From assembly GCA_028285445.1 (NCBI GenBank), contig JANQPQ010000046.1, forward strand, positions 1 through 64,000: DNA of 64,000 bases, written 5' to 3'. This document shows positions 1-9,224 of the stretch, piece by piece (position 1 is the first letter of the stretch; each line of letters starts with the position of its first letter). Made by a program: the position numbers and the translations under genes. This DNA comes from Cyclobacteriaceae bacterium. GTDB taxonomy: Bacteria; Bacteroidota; Bacteroidia; Cytophagales; Cyclobacteriaceae. The notes under the pieces are model-generated. The model worked only from the letters and a program-made list of their open reading frames with translations. It searched no databases and was not told the origin of the DNA.

Positions 1-360
1 CTATTATATAAATATATATTTAATTAAAAAGTTATTATTATTTATTAGGTAGTGAATTGGTGGATAAAAAAATCAGATAGTTATTGGTTTTACAGATTGT
101 TGATTAGGTATGCATTGGTTTTGAAATAACAACAAGATTTCCACGACATAAGTTGCTAATTATTACATACTTATAACTTTTTGTGGATATCAGCTAGTTG
201 TTGTGGATACACTTCACGACCAGGTACACTGTTAATATTGCTATTGATAACTGTGAAGTTATTAACGCGCAAAAAAGCCTAATAGTTTGTAATAGTGGTG
301 AGTGGTGTTTGGCCTTGGTTTATCCCCAACTGGAACAAATTATTCACACCAGTACTAACA
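1..360. other. oriC: Candidate chromosomal replication origin (oriC)
   Basis: Gene-free stretch. The first 47 bases hold only two G/C bases, as expected of a duplex unwinding element. Five sites match the DnaA box TTATCCACA (either strand) at 8 of 9 positions: 59-67 (GGTGGATAA), 182-190 (TGTGGATAT), 202-210 (TGTGGATAC), 320-328 (TTATCCCCA) and 340-348 (TTATTCACA). For random DNA of even composition about 0.09 such sites would be expected in 400 bases on both strands. Sites 182 and 202 are exactly 20 bp apart, on the same helix face. mnmG (gidA), a frequent oriC neighbour, and two parS-like sites lie within 5 kb. Against it: the adjacent genes are transcribed toward this region, and dnaA is not visible. 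Left border unknown because the window begins here. Confidence 0.7.
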
Positions 361-1992
361 TTAAAAACTTATCAAGTACGGACCAAGTTCCCAGTTGGCT
401 CTTACCGTAAATAACTTGGTGCTTGTCTCTTCATCGATGAAGTATACCACTTGTTCCGGTGGTGAGTTGCTGAGGATGCTTCCAGGATCCCATCTGCCAT
501 TGTTGTTATCATCTACCAATACTCTTAAGTAGTAGTCTCCTGGTGGAACCTGGAACTCCAAAGATTTGTCGTTGACAAATTCTTCAACTACTTGGAATGA
601 GTTGTTAAGCAACTGCGTGGTGAAGGACTGTTTTGCTGTTGATAGCTCAACTTTTATCAAACCAAGATCATCTGGTTTGATAGTTGAAATTGCAGTACTC
701 TGAACTGAACTAGTGTCATTTTCAATACTTGTGAATGCTGTAGGTGCTAACGTGAGTTGATTTCCTGTAACTGGAATCTCCTGCGGTACAAGTACTTCAA
801 ACTCTAGCCTGGTATTATTTTCAGACCAGAGCAATGTTGCTGTAGTGTCAGCTGTAAAAATGGTTACTGAATCTTGTCTGATATAGATTGAATCCAGGTT
901 GTTGATACTAGCCGGTTTATTGAAGGAAGCTTTAAATGAAAGTGTATTATTATTCGTTTGAAAGATTGCTGCTGATGGGGAGGTTGTGAATTCTTCTGGT
1001 GAGCGTTCGGTTGGTTCATAAAATATAGACACTGTATCAATTTTACTGGTGCCGATACTATCGGTAACACTTACCTGCACTTGTAGACTATCTTCAATGG
1101 GAAAGGTGTTAAAGAGTTTTATGGTTCTTCTCTTATCTCTCAAAACGCTGATAAGTTGAGAAGAGTCGCCAAGGGATATCAGTGAATAGTCAACAATATA
1201 CTTGTTGTATTTGAGTTCATAGTACCTGCCATTTTGGCGAGAGCTGATCTGCTGCCAGTCCCGTATATCCAGAAATTGCGTGGCAAGTTTGGAAGCTACG
1301 GTATTGCTGTCGAGTGCAATTTCATCAAGACTATACCCATAGGGCTCGGAGTTACTTTGTGCAGTTCCATTACTGTTGACATCTTTGAAGGCATAAACCT
1401 TATAGGTAGCTGCTTTAATATTTTCGAATTTGAAAGCTCCCTTTTCATCAGTTTGGGTAGAATACTTCGGACTACTTTCGAATATATCAGAAGAATCGGC
1501 AGCGTCGAAGATGGCTACGGTGTAATCTACCGCAGGCTCGTCTTTCAGCAGATCTGTAACATTTCCAGATAGAGAGAGAGAATCAAGAAAACTGCCGGTG
1601 CTAAATGCCAATACCATATTCCTGGCTTCATTACTTTCTGTTACATCTTTTATGCCCTTTCTAAAGTTGAAAGTATAAGTTGTGCTGTCGTCCAATGCGC
1701 CATCTAGTTTAACCGTGACAAGGTTTTTAACTGCTTTTACTTCGTATTCTATGTCAAGCCTGGGCGTAATAATTAGTTGGTTGTTTATATCATCCAGTTT
1801 GATGAACTCATCAAACTCAAGTGCTAACTCGGTACCATCGAAATTCAACGATTCGGATTCAGGTGACGAGCGTACGAGTCTGGGTGGTGTTTCATCTTTC
1901 GGCCCACCCGTAGGCTGACTTTGGCTGGCGCAGCCAATAAGTATTAGGTGAAAAGCGTAGAAGATAAATAGTGTCTGAAGAGATTGCCTCAT
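361..1992 (-). CDS. Ig-like domain lipoprotein
   Basis: Predicted outer-membrane or periplasmic lipoprotein of 543 residues. A hydrophobic signal ends in the lipobox LIGC with Cys21 as the lipidated residue, followed by the GGPKDETPP signature seen in many Bacteroidota lipoproteins. Residues about 35-130 form a bacterial Ig-like (Big_5/SbsA type) domain (PPRLVRSSPESESLNFDG, ALEFDEFIKLDD). A second beta-rich part around 165-230 resembles a carboxypeptidase-regulatory-like fold (FKFENIKAATYKVYAFKDVN) and a similar motif recurs near the end (PPGDYYLRVLVDDNNNGRWD). No catalytic motif is visible. The start overlaps the upstream methyltransferase stop by 4 bp, so it is the last gene of the leftward run. 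Function unknown; envelope role inferred. Confidence 0.85.
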   Translation of the reverse strand: MRQSLQTLFIFYAFHLILIGCASQSQPTGGPKDETPPRLVRSSPESESLNFDGTELALEFDEFIKLDDINNQLIITPRLDIEYEVKAVKNLVTVKLDGALDDSTTYTFNFRKGIKDVTESNEARNMVLAFSTGSFLDSLSLSGNVTDLLKDEPAVDYTVAIFDAADSSDIFESSPKYSTQTDEKGAFKFENIKAATYKVYAFKDVNSNGTAQSNSEPYGYSLDEIALDSNTVASKLATQFLDIRDWQQISSRQNGRYYELKYNKYIVDYSLISLGDSSQLISVLRDKRRTIKLFNTFPIEDSLQVQVSVTDSIGTSKIDTVSIFYEPTERSPEEFTTSPSAAIFQTNNNTLSFKASFNKPASINNLDSIYIRQDSVTIFTADTTATLLWSENNTRLEFEVLVPQEIPVTGNQLTLAPTAFTSIENDTSSVQSTAISTIKPDDLGLIKVELSTAKQSFTTQLLNNSFQVVEEFVNDKSLEFQVPPGDYYLRVLVDDNNNGRWDPGSILSNSPPEQVVYFIDEETSTKLFTVRANWELGPYLISF

Positions 1993-2888
1993 TTGGTTAG
2001 AATATAAACAAGACTACTGTAGTTTCCCGTATTAGAAGCATAATTATTTGATTTCCAGGCGGTTAGGAACGATCGAAAGTAATCCAAAACAGAAAACCTC
2101 TTCTGTTGACTTGCCTTTCGGTACCGAGTACTCAACAGACTAACGTAATAAGCATCTAATTTGAGTGGATGTATTTCCTTTATTTTGAATCCGCTATTTA
2201 CCGCTAGTTCTTTCATTGAATGCCTGGTGAAGTGGAAGAAGTGCCGAGGCACATCGTACCCTGCCCAAAACTCACCAAAATATTCAGCATCATAGCTTTC
2301 ATGGTTTGGTACTGCTATTACCAATCGACCAATTTTATTGAGCCGGTTATTAAGCCAGGTCATGGTTTCCTGGGGATTGGGTAAATGTTCAAGTACATGC
2401 CACATGGTTATCAGGTCGAATTTAACATCCGGCCTCAGGAGATCCTTATCTGCGGCAATTTCTGTGCCTGCCCGTTCAGTGGCTTGTTTGCGAGCTCCGT
2501 CGTTGGGCTCAATACCATAAATGTTCCAACCATTGTCTTTGCAAACTTGTAACCAGTGGCCTGTGCCACAACCATAATCGAGGAGGGTTCCTGGTGGGCC
2601 TAGCCTATTTATTTGCTTGAGTTTATGGCGCAGGTTGAATCGTCGTGCTATGCCATATAAGATGGCTGTAATAGACTTGAGGCCTTTACTGTGAGACAGG
2701 TAATCATCAGATTGATAGTACTGCCCAATTTCTTCAACACTTGGTCTTGGATTAGTCAGACGTAAGCTGCACTGTTGACATTCAGTAATTGCGAAACTCT
2801 CGTGGGATTTCAAATGATCCTCACAAATAAGGTGGTTGGAAAATTCAGTGTGTTTACAGATTGGGCAACTTTCTACTCTCTCGTACAT
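1989..2888 (-). CDS. Class I SAM-dependent methyltransferase with N-terminal zinc ribbon
   Basis: 299-residue cytoplasmic methyltransferase. The N-terminus has two CxxC pairs (Cys8/Cys11 and Cys37/Cys40) that probably bind zinc. The Rossmann fold follows with SAM motif I LLDYGCGTGHWL near residue 105, the acidic loop IYGIEPN, and post-motif MWHVLEHLPNP. This arrangement is typical of Methyltransf_11/23 proteins that modify sugars or lipids linked to polysaccharide synthesis, but no substrate can be read from the sequence. Starts 1 bp after the mnmG stop and overlaps the next gene by 4 bp, so it is cotranscribed with mnmG and the lipoprotein gene. Confidence 0.85.
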   Translation of the reverse strand: MYERVESCPICKHTEFSNHLICEDHLKSHESFAITECQQCSLRLTNPRPSVEEIGQYYQSDDYLSHSKGLKSITAILYGIARRFNLRHKLKQINRLGPPGTLLDYGCGTGHWLQVCKDNGWNIYGIEPNDGARKQATERAGTEIAADKDLLRPDVKFDLITMWHVLEHLPNPQETMTWLNNRLNKIGRLVIAVPNHESYDAEYFGEFWAGYDVPRHFFHFTRHSMKELAVNSGFKIKEIHPLKLDAYYVSLLSTRYRKASQQKRFSVLDYFRSFLTAWKSNNYASNTGNYSSLVYILTK

Positions 2889-2889
2889 C

Positions 2890-4752
2890 CTACTTTCCCA
2901 GGTATACCATAATTATTGAGATGTCAGCGGGTGATACACCACTGATTCTGGTAGCTTGCCCAAGTGTTTTAGGTCGAATCAATTCTAGCTTTTCTCTACC
3001 CTCAGCTGATAGACCTTTGATACGGTTGTAGTCTAGGTTTGCCGCAATTTGCAAAGCATCAAGTTTTTCAAGTTTATCAACCTGTTCTTTTTCTTTGTCT
3101 ATATAATGCCGGTATTTAATTCTGATTTCAACCTGATCGAGAATTTCCTGGTTGAATGGTTTGAGCCGAGGAGCAAGTGCAGGCTCAATTTCAAGTAGAT
3201 GATTGAAAGACAGCTCTGGTCGGCCCAGCAATTTTTGCAAGGTTGCCTTTTCTCTGAGAGTGGCGGTATTGAGGTCTCCGAGGCCAGCATTAACTGAATC
3301 GGGATCAAGTTTGGTTTTAGTTACCACTTCCTCAAGCTCCTTGATATCGTTCTTTTTATCTAATAGTAGTTCAAGTCTTTCATCGGAAGCTAAGCCCAGG
3401 GAATGGCCAATTTCTGTTAGCCTAATGTCAGCATTATCTTGTCTTAGCAAGATGCGAAACTCAGCCCGAGAAGTAAACATTCTATAGGGTTCGTCTGTAC
3501 CCTTATTAATGAGGTCATCAATCAAAACACCAATGTACGCCTGAGATCGGCTAAGTATAAATGGTTCGGCCTCGCGCACTTTGAGGTGGGCATTAATTCC
3601 TGCCATCAATCCTTGGCAAGCGGCTTCCTCGTATCCGGTGGTGCCATTAATCTGCCCTGCAAAATACAGGTTTTCAACAATCTTCGTCTCCAGGGTAAGT
3701 TCCAACTGAGTCGGTGGAAAGTAGTCATACTCTATTGCATAGCCGGGTCTGAACATCTTAGCGTTTTCAAATCCGGGTATTTCTTTAATGGCTTTGAATT
3801 GAACGTCTTCAGGAAGTGACGTCGAGAAGCCATTAACATAAATCTCAATGGTGTTCCACCCTTCGGGTTCAACGAATATCTGGTGACGATCCCTCTCCGC
3901 AAACCGGTTAATTTTATCTTCTATCGAAGGGCAGTAGCGGGGTCCAATACCCCGTATCCTACCAGCGAACATTGGGGATTTATCGAAGCCAGATTCCAGT
4001 ATCTCGTGAACCTTGGGATTGGTATAGGTTATGTGGCAGCTACGCTGTTCTTTGAGAGGTAGAGTATTATGAAATGAGAACTTTCCAGGATCTTCATCCC
4101 CTGCTTGTTCTTCCATCTTGGTATAATCGAGAGAACGGCCATCTATCCTGGGTGGAGTTCCGGTCTTCATTCTGCCGGCATCGAAGCCCAGTTCTGTCAA
4201 TTGTTCAGTGATACCAAAAGCCGCTTTTTCACCAGTTCTGCCGCCACCAAATTGCTTATCACCTATATGAATGAGGCCATTCAGGAAAGTTCCACTGGTA
4301 AGAATTACAGCTTTGGCTTTAATCTCCAGCCCCATACCGGTTACTACTCCCACCACTTTATTCTTCTCTACCAAGATGCCCTTGACCATATCCTGCCAGA
4401 AATCTACGTTTTCCGTGGATTCCAAAGAAAGCCTCCATTCTTCAGCAAATCGCATGCGGTCGTTTTGTGTACGAGGGCTCCACATTGCCGGGCCTTTAGA
4501 CTTGTTCAGCATTCTGAACTGTATCATGGAGCGATCTGAAATGATGCCGGACATTCCACCTAGTGCATCAATTTCACGCACTATTTGTCCTTTCGCTACG
4601 CCACCCATAGCTGGGTTACAAGACATCTGTGCTATAGTGTTCATATTCATGGTCACCAGTAGCACCTTAGAGCCCATTTTGGCGGCAGCAGCGGCGGCTT
4701 CACATCCGGCATGGCCGGCACCTACCACGATTATGTCATAAGTATTGAACAT
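2890..4752 (-). CDS. mnmG: tRNA uridine-5-carboxymethylaminomethyl modification enzyme MnmG (GidA)
   Basis: 620 residues, the usual length of MnmG. With MnmE it makes 5-carboxymethylaminomethyl-uridine at the wobble position of certain tRNAs, using FAD and methylene-tetrahydrofolate. The FAD-binding motif GAGHAG is at residues 11-16. Family signatures include [27 protein letters not shown], the [11 protein letters not shown] block with the conserved cysteine, and [16 protein letters not shown]; the C-terminal helical domain ends with [15 protein letters not shown]. mnmE is not in the window. The ATG lies 11 bp downstream of a parS-like palindrome. gidA is a classic neighbour of bacterial replication origins, which fits the DnaA-box region about 2.5 kb downstream of its stop. 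Confidence 0.98.
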   Translation of the reverse strand: MFNTYDIIVVGAGHAGCEAAAAAAKMGSKVLLVTMNMNTIAQMSCNPAMGGVAKGQIVREIDALGGMSGIISDRSMIQFRMLNKSKGPAMWSPRTQNDRMRFAEEWRLSLESTENVDFWQDMVKGILVEKNKVVGVVTGMGLEIKAKAVILTSGTFLNGLIHIGDKQFGGGRTGEKAAFGITEQLTELGFDAGRMKTGTPPRIDGRSLDYTKMEEQAGDEDPGKFSFHNTLPLKEQRSCHITYTNPKVHEILESGFDKSPMFAGRIRGIGPRYCPSIEDKINRFAERDRHQIFVEPEGWNTIEIYVNGFSTSLPEDVQFKAIKEIPGFENAKMFRPGYAIEYDYFPPTQLELTLETKIVENLYFAGQINGTTGYEEAACQGLMAGINAHLKVREAEPFILSRSQAYIGVLIDDLINKGTDEPYRMFTSRAEFRILLRQDNADIRLTEIGHSLGLASDERLELLLDKKNDIKELEEVVTKTKLDPDSVNAGLGDLNTATLREKATLQKLLGRPELSFNHLLEIEPALAPRLKPFNQEILDQVEIRIKYRHYIDKEKEQVDKLEKLDALQIAANLDYNRIKGLSAEGREKLELIRPKTLGQATRISGVSPADISIIMVYLGK

Positions 4753-4763
4753 GGCCTTAAGTA

Positions 4764-4779
4764 CGTTCCACGTGGAACA
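4764..4779. promoter_or_regulatory. parS: parS-like centromere site 1
   Basis: CGTTCCACGTGGAACA contains a perfect 14-bp palindrome (4765-4778) and matches the parS form TGTTCCACGTGGAACA at 15 of 16 positions. parS is the site where ParB loads and spreads to organise and segregate the origin region. It lies in the 74-bp gap between ybeY and mnmG. It could alternatively be an operator for mnmG. Confidence 0.8.
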
Positions 4780-4809
4780 CTTTAGTTGGTAACATCGAGT
4801 AAGTCAAAA

Positions 4810-4825
4810 TGTTTCACGTGGAACA
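4810..4825. promoter_or_regulatory. parS: parS-like centromere site 2
   Basis: TGTTTCACGTGGAACA matches the classical parS TGTTTCACGTGAAACA at 15 of 16 positions. It is offset 46 bp from the first site, in the same gap. Two near-perfect copies this close are very unlikely by chance. The other CACGTG sequences noticed in the window lack the flanking arms. Confidence 0.82.
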
Positions 4826-4826
4826 A

Positions 4827-5255
4827 TCAGCGCAAAGATAAGCAAGCTTCCTCTTTTTTACGCATAGCAGTCTTTTCAGTTGGTGTCTTATCATCGTAAC
4901 CACAGAGATGTAAAACGCCATGTATCATCACTCGCGACAATTCATCTTCAAATGAGACATTTAGCTTGCCAGCGTTTTCTCTTACTCTTTGGATGCTTAT
5001 GAACACATCGCCCTCTATTGCGCCATTGCTGTCCGAATTGTCAAAAGTCACAATGTCAGTGTAAGTGTCGTGATCTAAGAACTTTGAGTTGATCTGAAGT
5101 AAATAGTCGTCAGAGCAAAAAATGTAGTTTAGCTCGGTCAATTCAAACCCCTCTGATGCAACCACTTTTTGTACCCAAGCCCGCTTGAGATTCGGGGCGT
5201 CAATTTGAAAGGAAATGTCTTCTGTGAAATAGTTTATTTTGTCGGCGGGTGCCAA
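4827..5255 (-). CDS. ybeY: Endoribonuclease YbeY (16S rRNA maturation factor)
   Basis: 142 residues; single-strand endoribonuclease of the UPF0054 family needed for 16S rRNA 3'-end maturation and 70S quality control. The metal-binding motif is visible as HGVLHLCGYDDKT near residue 112, preceded by the family block TDIVTFDNSD. The third ligand of the classical motif HGxLHLxGYDH is Asp here rather than His. No ATG is available upstream of the conserved INYFTEDISF start; the frame opens with TTG at 5255, so the exact start is uncertain. Six bp separate it from the RsbW-like gene, consistent with one operon. Confidence 0.93.
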   Translation of the reverse strand: MAPADKINYFTEDISFQIDAPNLKRAWVQKVVASEGFELTELNYIFCSDDYLLQINSKFLDHDTYTDIVTFDNSDSNGAIEGDVFISIQRVRENAGKLNVSFEDELSRVMIHGVLHLCGYDDKTPTEKTAMRKKEEACLSLR

Positions 5256-5261
5256 GGGTAT

Positions 5262-5663
5262 TTAGTTGATATAGAATGTAAGCTCAACTATTCGCCCTTC
5301 TTCAAGAAAATCAACTTCGTCGCAGAGGTGCTTCATTAGGAATATTCCACGGCCGCCAGGCTTCGAGAGATTCTCCGGGGCAGTAGGATCAGGTAGATGA
5401 TCGTGGTTGAATCCTGCACCCTGATCGGATATACGGAACTTGATCATGCTATTATCCAGAGAGAGGGCAATGCTAACGTTTTTGTTCTTGTCTTGATTGT
5501 TCCCATGTGTGATTGCATTGTTTACACCCTCTGTAACTGCAATCATGATATTGCCATAGATATCATCGTTCAAATTGAACTTATCTTTCGCATTATCTAT
5601 AAAACTCTCAATTATTCTAATGTTCTCAGATAAAGAAGGTATTTCTATCTTTATTGAATTCAT
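5262..5663 (-). CDS. RsbW-like GHKL ATP-binding protein (anti-sigma/serine kinase family)
   Basis: 133 residues, one GHKL ATPase domain of the HATPase_c_2 family, which includes RsbW and SpoIIAB. The N-box GVNNAITHGN, G1 box ISDQGAGFNHD and G2 box PGGRGIFLMKHLCDEV are all present. RsbW proteins bind sigma factors or phosphorylate STAS-domain antagonists; here no STAS gene or RsbU phosphatase is adjacent, so the partner is unknown. Start set at the ATG at 5663 in preference to a TTG two codons upstream. It lies 15 bp after the DUF4175 gene and 6 bp before ybeY, in the same leftward operon. Confidence 0.88.
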   Translation of the reverse strand: MNSIKIEIPSLSENIRIIESFIDNAKDKFNLNDDIYGNIMIAVTEGVNNAITHGNNQDKNKNVSIALSLDNSMIKFRISDQGAGFNHDHLPDPTAPENLSKPGGRGIFLMKHLCDEVDFLEEGRIVELTFYIN

Positions 5664-5678
5664 TTGCAATGCTATTAA

Positions 5679-8600
5679 CTATTTACTTCCTATTCTTTTG
5701 AAGTACTCACTCACCTCCTGCTTGTAGTAAGGATACAACTTTGGAGGAACAGTTTTCAATAATTCTATTTCTTTTTCTTTTGTCTTAAAATACTCCTCAA
5801 AGGCCTTGGGAACGAGATTCTCGTAAGGATTGGCGGTTTCAGCCTCTCGCTTTTCTTCCAACTCCCGCTCTCTCATCGAATCCTCCGCTTCTAACAGCCT
5901 GGTAAGAATCTCTTTTTGTCTCTTGATAGTTTCTTTAGTAATCTGCTTATTCACCAAGTCAACTTCAGTATCTTCCATCTTCTCAATCACCTGTTCCAGG
6001 CCACCACTACCTTTCCCCTGATTAAGTTTTTCTTCTGCATCTTGCAGCGCTCTCCTAATCCGTTCTTGTTCGGCCGCCAATTTAGAAAGTTCTTCTGACA
6101 GTTCTCTACCAGATTTACCACTTTGTTTCAAGTCTTGAATGCGATCGTTTAGTTGCTTTTGTAGTTCGCTCATGCTTGGCATGTTCTGGTTGCTAGGCTG
6201 ACCTTTTTTTGGATTGCCCATAGCATCCGCCAAAGCCTGCTGCATTTGTTGCATCACATCGTCAAGCAGCAGCGCAAGGTTATTCATCGAAGTCATGGCA
6301 AATTGCTGCTTACTGGTGGTAAGAGGAATTACGTTCCTATTCCTGTCCCTCAGGGCCTTAATGCTGGCATCCATGTGATCATTCATAGCGCCTACCTCTC
6401 GTGTTATGAAAGATTGAATCTGAAATACACGGTTGGCTAACGACAACAGACTGTCTTCAACAATCTTAGCATCGTCCTTAAGTTTGAGCTGCTGCTGAGA
6501 GAAATCTATAAACCTTGGGTCACTCTGATTTATTTCCCTAAAATCCTTCATTAACTGCTCTTGGTCCACGGATAGCTTAATTAGGTTGTGCACAATATCC
6601 CTGAGGTTATCGAGGTTCTCTTGCATCATCTGCACCTCCATATTGCTTTGCATCTGCTCTAGTTTCTTGGAAAGCTTCTTCATCTTGTTAGATGCTCCCT
6701 TTTGCGATTGTTGAGCTTTCTTGCGCTTATTGTTCTGTAATGACTGGCTACTTTGTTCCTGATCTTCTTTTATTTCTTGCTGCTCCTGGGAACTATCATC
6801 CATAGATTCAGGATCTTCAAGGCCTTGGTTAAGTTCCTGAAGCTCTTTCATTGACTCTTCAAATTCCTGAAATTCTTGATTGATTTCTTCCTGTTGCTCT
6901 TTAATGTCCTCTAAATCGTTGCTTTTATCACCAGTTTCCTCACTGAGGTCTTCCTGCTCCTCAGCAAGCTCTTGCAACTCGTTTATAGTCTCTTCAAGCT
7001 TGTTCTCGAATTGCATGCGTTTGAATAACTCCAGCGTACGCTCTAGTTCTTCCTCAAGATTTTCCTGTTTGTTGTCTAGCTTGTCCAACAAGTTTTGTAC
7101 GTCTTCACTCCTGTTTTGCTCTTCCAACAATTTCTGCAGCTCTTCATAGAGTTTTTTGGTTTCCTCATCCAACAACTCATCAATTAATTGCTGAAGTTGA
7201 TCAACTTTTTCCTGGAGTTTTTCGCTTTGCTCACTGAATCTATCTCGTTTGAGATTGTTTGCTTCGTTTTGCTTCTTGAGCTCTTCGAGTGCCTGGTTCA
7301 GCTCCTCTCGTTGCTCCATCAATTCTTTCAACAATTTTTCATCTTGCCAATCCAATTGCTTTTTTCCCATTAGCCGATTCTTGGCTTCTTCGATTTTCTC
7401 TTGAAGTTCCTGGGCACTCTGAAGCGTTTCTTCAATTTGTGATTCGGTTTGTTTAGAAGTAGCTTCTAAATCCTCCTTAATTTCCTTCTTGGTGGGAACG
7501 CTGAAAACGTAAACCCCTGTCTTGGTGGATTTAGATCCGTTCACACCGTCGTTGTCTGAAACAGTTAGATAATAATTTAGTTTATCACCTTCCTCCAGGC
7601 CAAGTTCACTTAAATTCCATTGATGATAGAAACTTTGGGAAGCCTGGGAGCCAGTTAGAGGAATATTCTGCCTAACAAAATCGGTAGCGGACTCTGCCTC
7701 TTTAGTCACCTGGTAAGAAACCGACAAGTTGGTTAGGCCGTAATCGTCGGAGATATTTCCTGCTAGAACTATAAAGTTGTACAGCGTAGTATCTTGATAG
7801 ATGTTTAGGTTAATATTAGGGTATTGGTCCTTTATGACGTTGATGTGGTAACGGATCAAATCCCTGTTCTTAGAATACTCATTTTCCATGCTGAGCTCGT
7901 ACTCTTGGCTATCCCTAAATCTTCTTTCGTATTCAAATAGCTGATTATCAGTCTGTTGTGGCTCTTGAGCTTCTTCCGATGGAAGGAAGTTTATTTGAAG
8001 CTTATCTGTTTGCAGCGTGTAGAACTCCCAGCCTACTAAAGTTCCTTCGGGGATATCCAGATTTCCGACATTACTGAGGCGCTCGCGTGACTTCTTCAGG
8101 TAGTTGGGAAACTTAAGGTTTACGTTAAAATTCTTAAGATTAGGGCGGCTGACAACTTTAATGGAGTATGAAGCAGACTTAAATCCGGCACCCTCCAGAT
8201 AAAACTCTTTGTCATTTTGGATTTTTGGGAAGGTAAAGCTGAAAACGTTTCCTTCTCTTTGTATCATCTTTACTTTTCTACCACCTGCATATAAGTACAC
8301 CGAACCGGGAATGGCCTCGCCTTGAAGTGAGGCAGTTAGCTGGAAGTCTTCGTTTTTGAAAGCCAAAAGATTAGACTCTTCCACCAGAAAGGTAAAGGGG
8401 GCTTCCGGAACAAATTCTTTATTGAACTGCACTATTCTTTTTGTGCTGGTGGAAATAAACCCAGGAGCAACGATTAGCAAAATCAGTAAAATCAACACTG
8501 GGGGCAGCAGGTATTTCAGGTATTTTACATTTTCCTTATAGTCAATTGCATCTCCGAAAGGAATAGAGACTACACTTTCTGATTTCTGATTTATGCTAGC

Positions 8601-8984
8601 CACAATCAGTGCGTTGTCAGCCGTTTGCTTTTGCAATTGCAACAGATTTAGCAGTTTGTCTTTTACCTCGGGAAAAAAGCGGCCTACGTTTTTAGCCATT
8701 TCCTCTTCGCTAATACCTTTCTTAAGACTCAAAATCCTAGCGGCTGGATCCAGTATCCATTTGTAAATTGTAAAAAGTGACAACAGTAGAAAGGAAAAGA
8801 AAATTATTGCCCGTGGTAGGGATGAAAATCGAAGAGAGAACTCCAGCGAATTTGCAATTAGGAAGGCGGCCATGATTAGTGCCCCCGCAACAATGGATCC
8901 TCGAATTATTTTCTGCTTATAATACTTCTTCCGGTACGACTCTAGTTTCGAAGAAACATTCCCTTGCGACAAATTCGTTTTCAT
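5679..8984 (-). CDS. DUF4175-family membrane protein with very long coiled coil
   Basis: 1101 residues. Three hydrophobic segments near the N-terminus (about 31-50, 55-75 and 158-176) anchor it in the inner membrane. A beta-rich extracytoplasmic region follows (about 180-500, including DDYGLTNLSVSYQV), then some 400 residues very rich in Gln, Glu and Lys with heptad-like helices (about 510-920), then a helical tail ending YYKQEVSEYFKRIGSK. This order is that of the DUF4175 family, which is of unknown function and widespread in Bacteroidota. Because of its low complexity, homology searches in the middle are unreliable. First gene of the leftward run that includes the RsbW-like gene, ybeY and mnmG. 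Confidence 0.85.
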   Translation of the reverse strand: MKTNLSQGNVSSKLESYRKKYYKQKIIRGSIVAGALIMAAFLIANSLEFSLRFSSLPRAIIFFSFLLLSLFTIYKWILDPAARILSLKKGISEEEMAKNVGRFFPEVKDKLLNLLQLQKQTADNALIVASINQKSESVVSIPFGDAIDYKENVKYLKYLLPPVLILLILLIVAPGFISTSTKRIVQFNKEFVPEAPFTFLVEESNLLAFKNEDFQLTASLQGEAIPGSVYLYAGGRKVKMIQREGNVFSFTFPKIQNDKEFYLEGAGFKSASYSIKVVSRPNLKNFNVNLKFPNYLKKSRERLSNVGNLDIPEGTLVGWEFYTLQTDKLQINFLPSEEAQEPQQTDNQLFEYERRFRDSQEYELSMENEYSKNRDLIRYHINVIKDQYPNINLNIYQDTTLYNFIVLAGNISDDYGLTNLSVSYQVTKEAESATDFVRQNIPLTGSQASQSFYHQWNLSELGLEEGDKLNYYLTVSDNDGVNGSKSTKTGVYVFSVPTKKEIKEDLEATSKQTESQIEETLQSAQELQEKIEEAKNRLMGKKQLDWQDEKLLKELMEQREELNQALEELKKQNEANNLKRDRFSEQSEKLQEKVDQLQQLIDELLDEETKKLYEELQKLLEEQNRSEDVQNLLDKLDNKQENLEEELERTLELFKRMQFENKLEETINELQELAEEQEDLSEETGDKSNDLEDIKEQQEEINQEFQEFEESMKELQELNQGLEDPESMDDSSQEQQEIKEDQEQSSQSLQNNKRKKAQQSQKGASNKMKKLSKKLEQMQSNMEVQMMQENLDNLRDIVHNLIKLSVDQEQLMKDFREINQSDPRFIDFSQQQLKLKDDAKIVEDSLLSLANRVFQIQSFITREVGAMNDHMDASIKALRDRNRNVIPLTTSKQQFAMTSMNNLALLLDDVMQQMQQALADAMGNPKKGQPSNQNMPSMSELQKQLNDRIQDLKQSGKSGRELSEELSKLAAEQERIRRALQDAEEKLNQGKGSGGLEQVIEKMEDTEVDLVNKQITKETIKRQKEILTRLLEAEDSMRERELEEKREAETANPYENLVPKAFEEYFKTKEKEIELLKTVPPKLYPYYKQEVSEYFKRIGSK

Positions 8985-9224
8985 ACTCCCAGATTTTCCA
9001 AATTACAATCGAATGATATCAACCACTACACATTTAATCCCACATAAAAAATGGAGCGCATTTGCCCATATACTAATATAGTGCTTATGAGGGGCTTTGA
9101 TGTTTTTTTGGGGCTAAAATTGAGCCAAAAACACCCTACCCCATCTAGTAGCAAACGATCCTGATCTGCTGGTGGTTTTGATTTAACAAAAAAATCGTAC
9201 GTAGCCAAAAGGCAAGAAACGTTA

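Noticed and set aside
198-410. 70-codon open frame on the plus strand
   Set aside because: It lies across the DnaA boxes and the end of the Ig-like lipoprotein gene, with no domain or sensible composition.
9026-9208. 60-codon minus-strand open frame in the 240-bp gap before the exonuclease III stop
   Set aside because: Irregular composition, no recognisable motif or ribosome site; the gap holds nothing else I can support.
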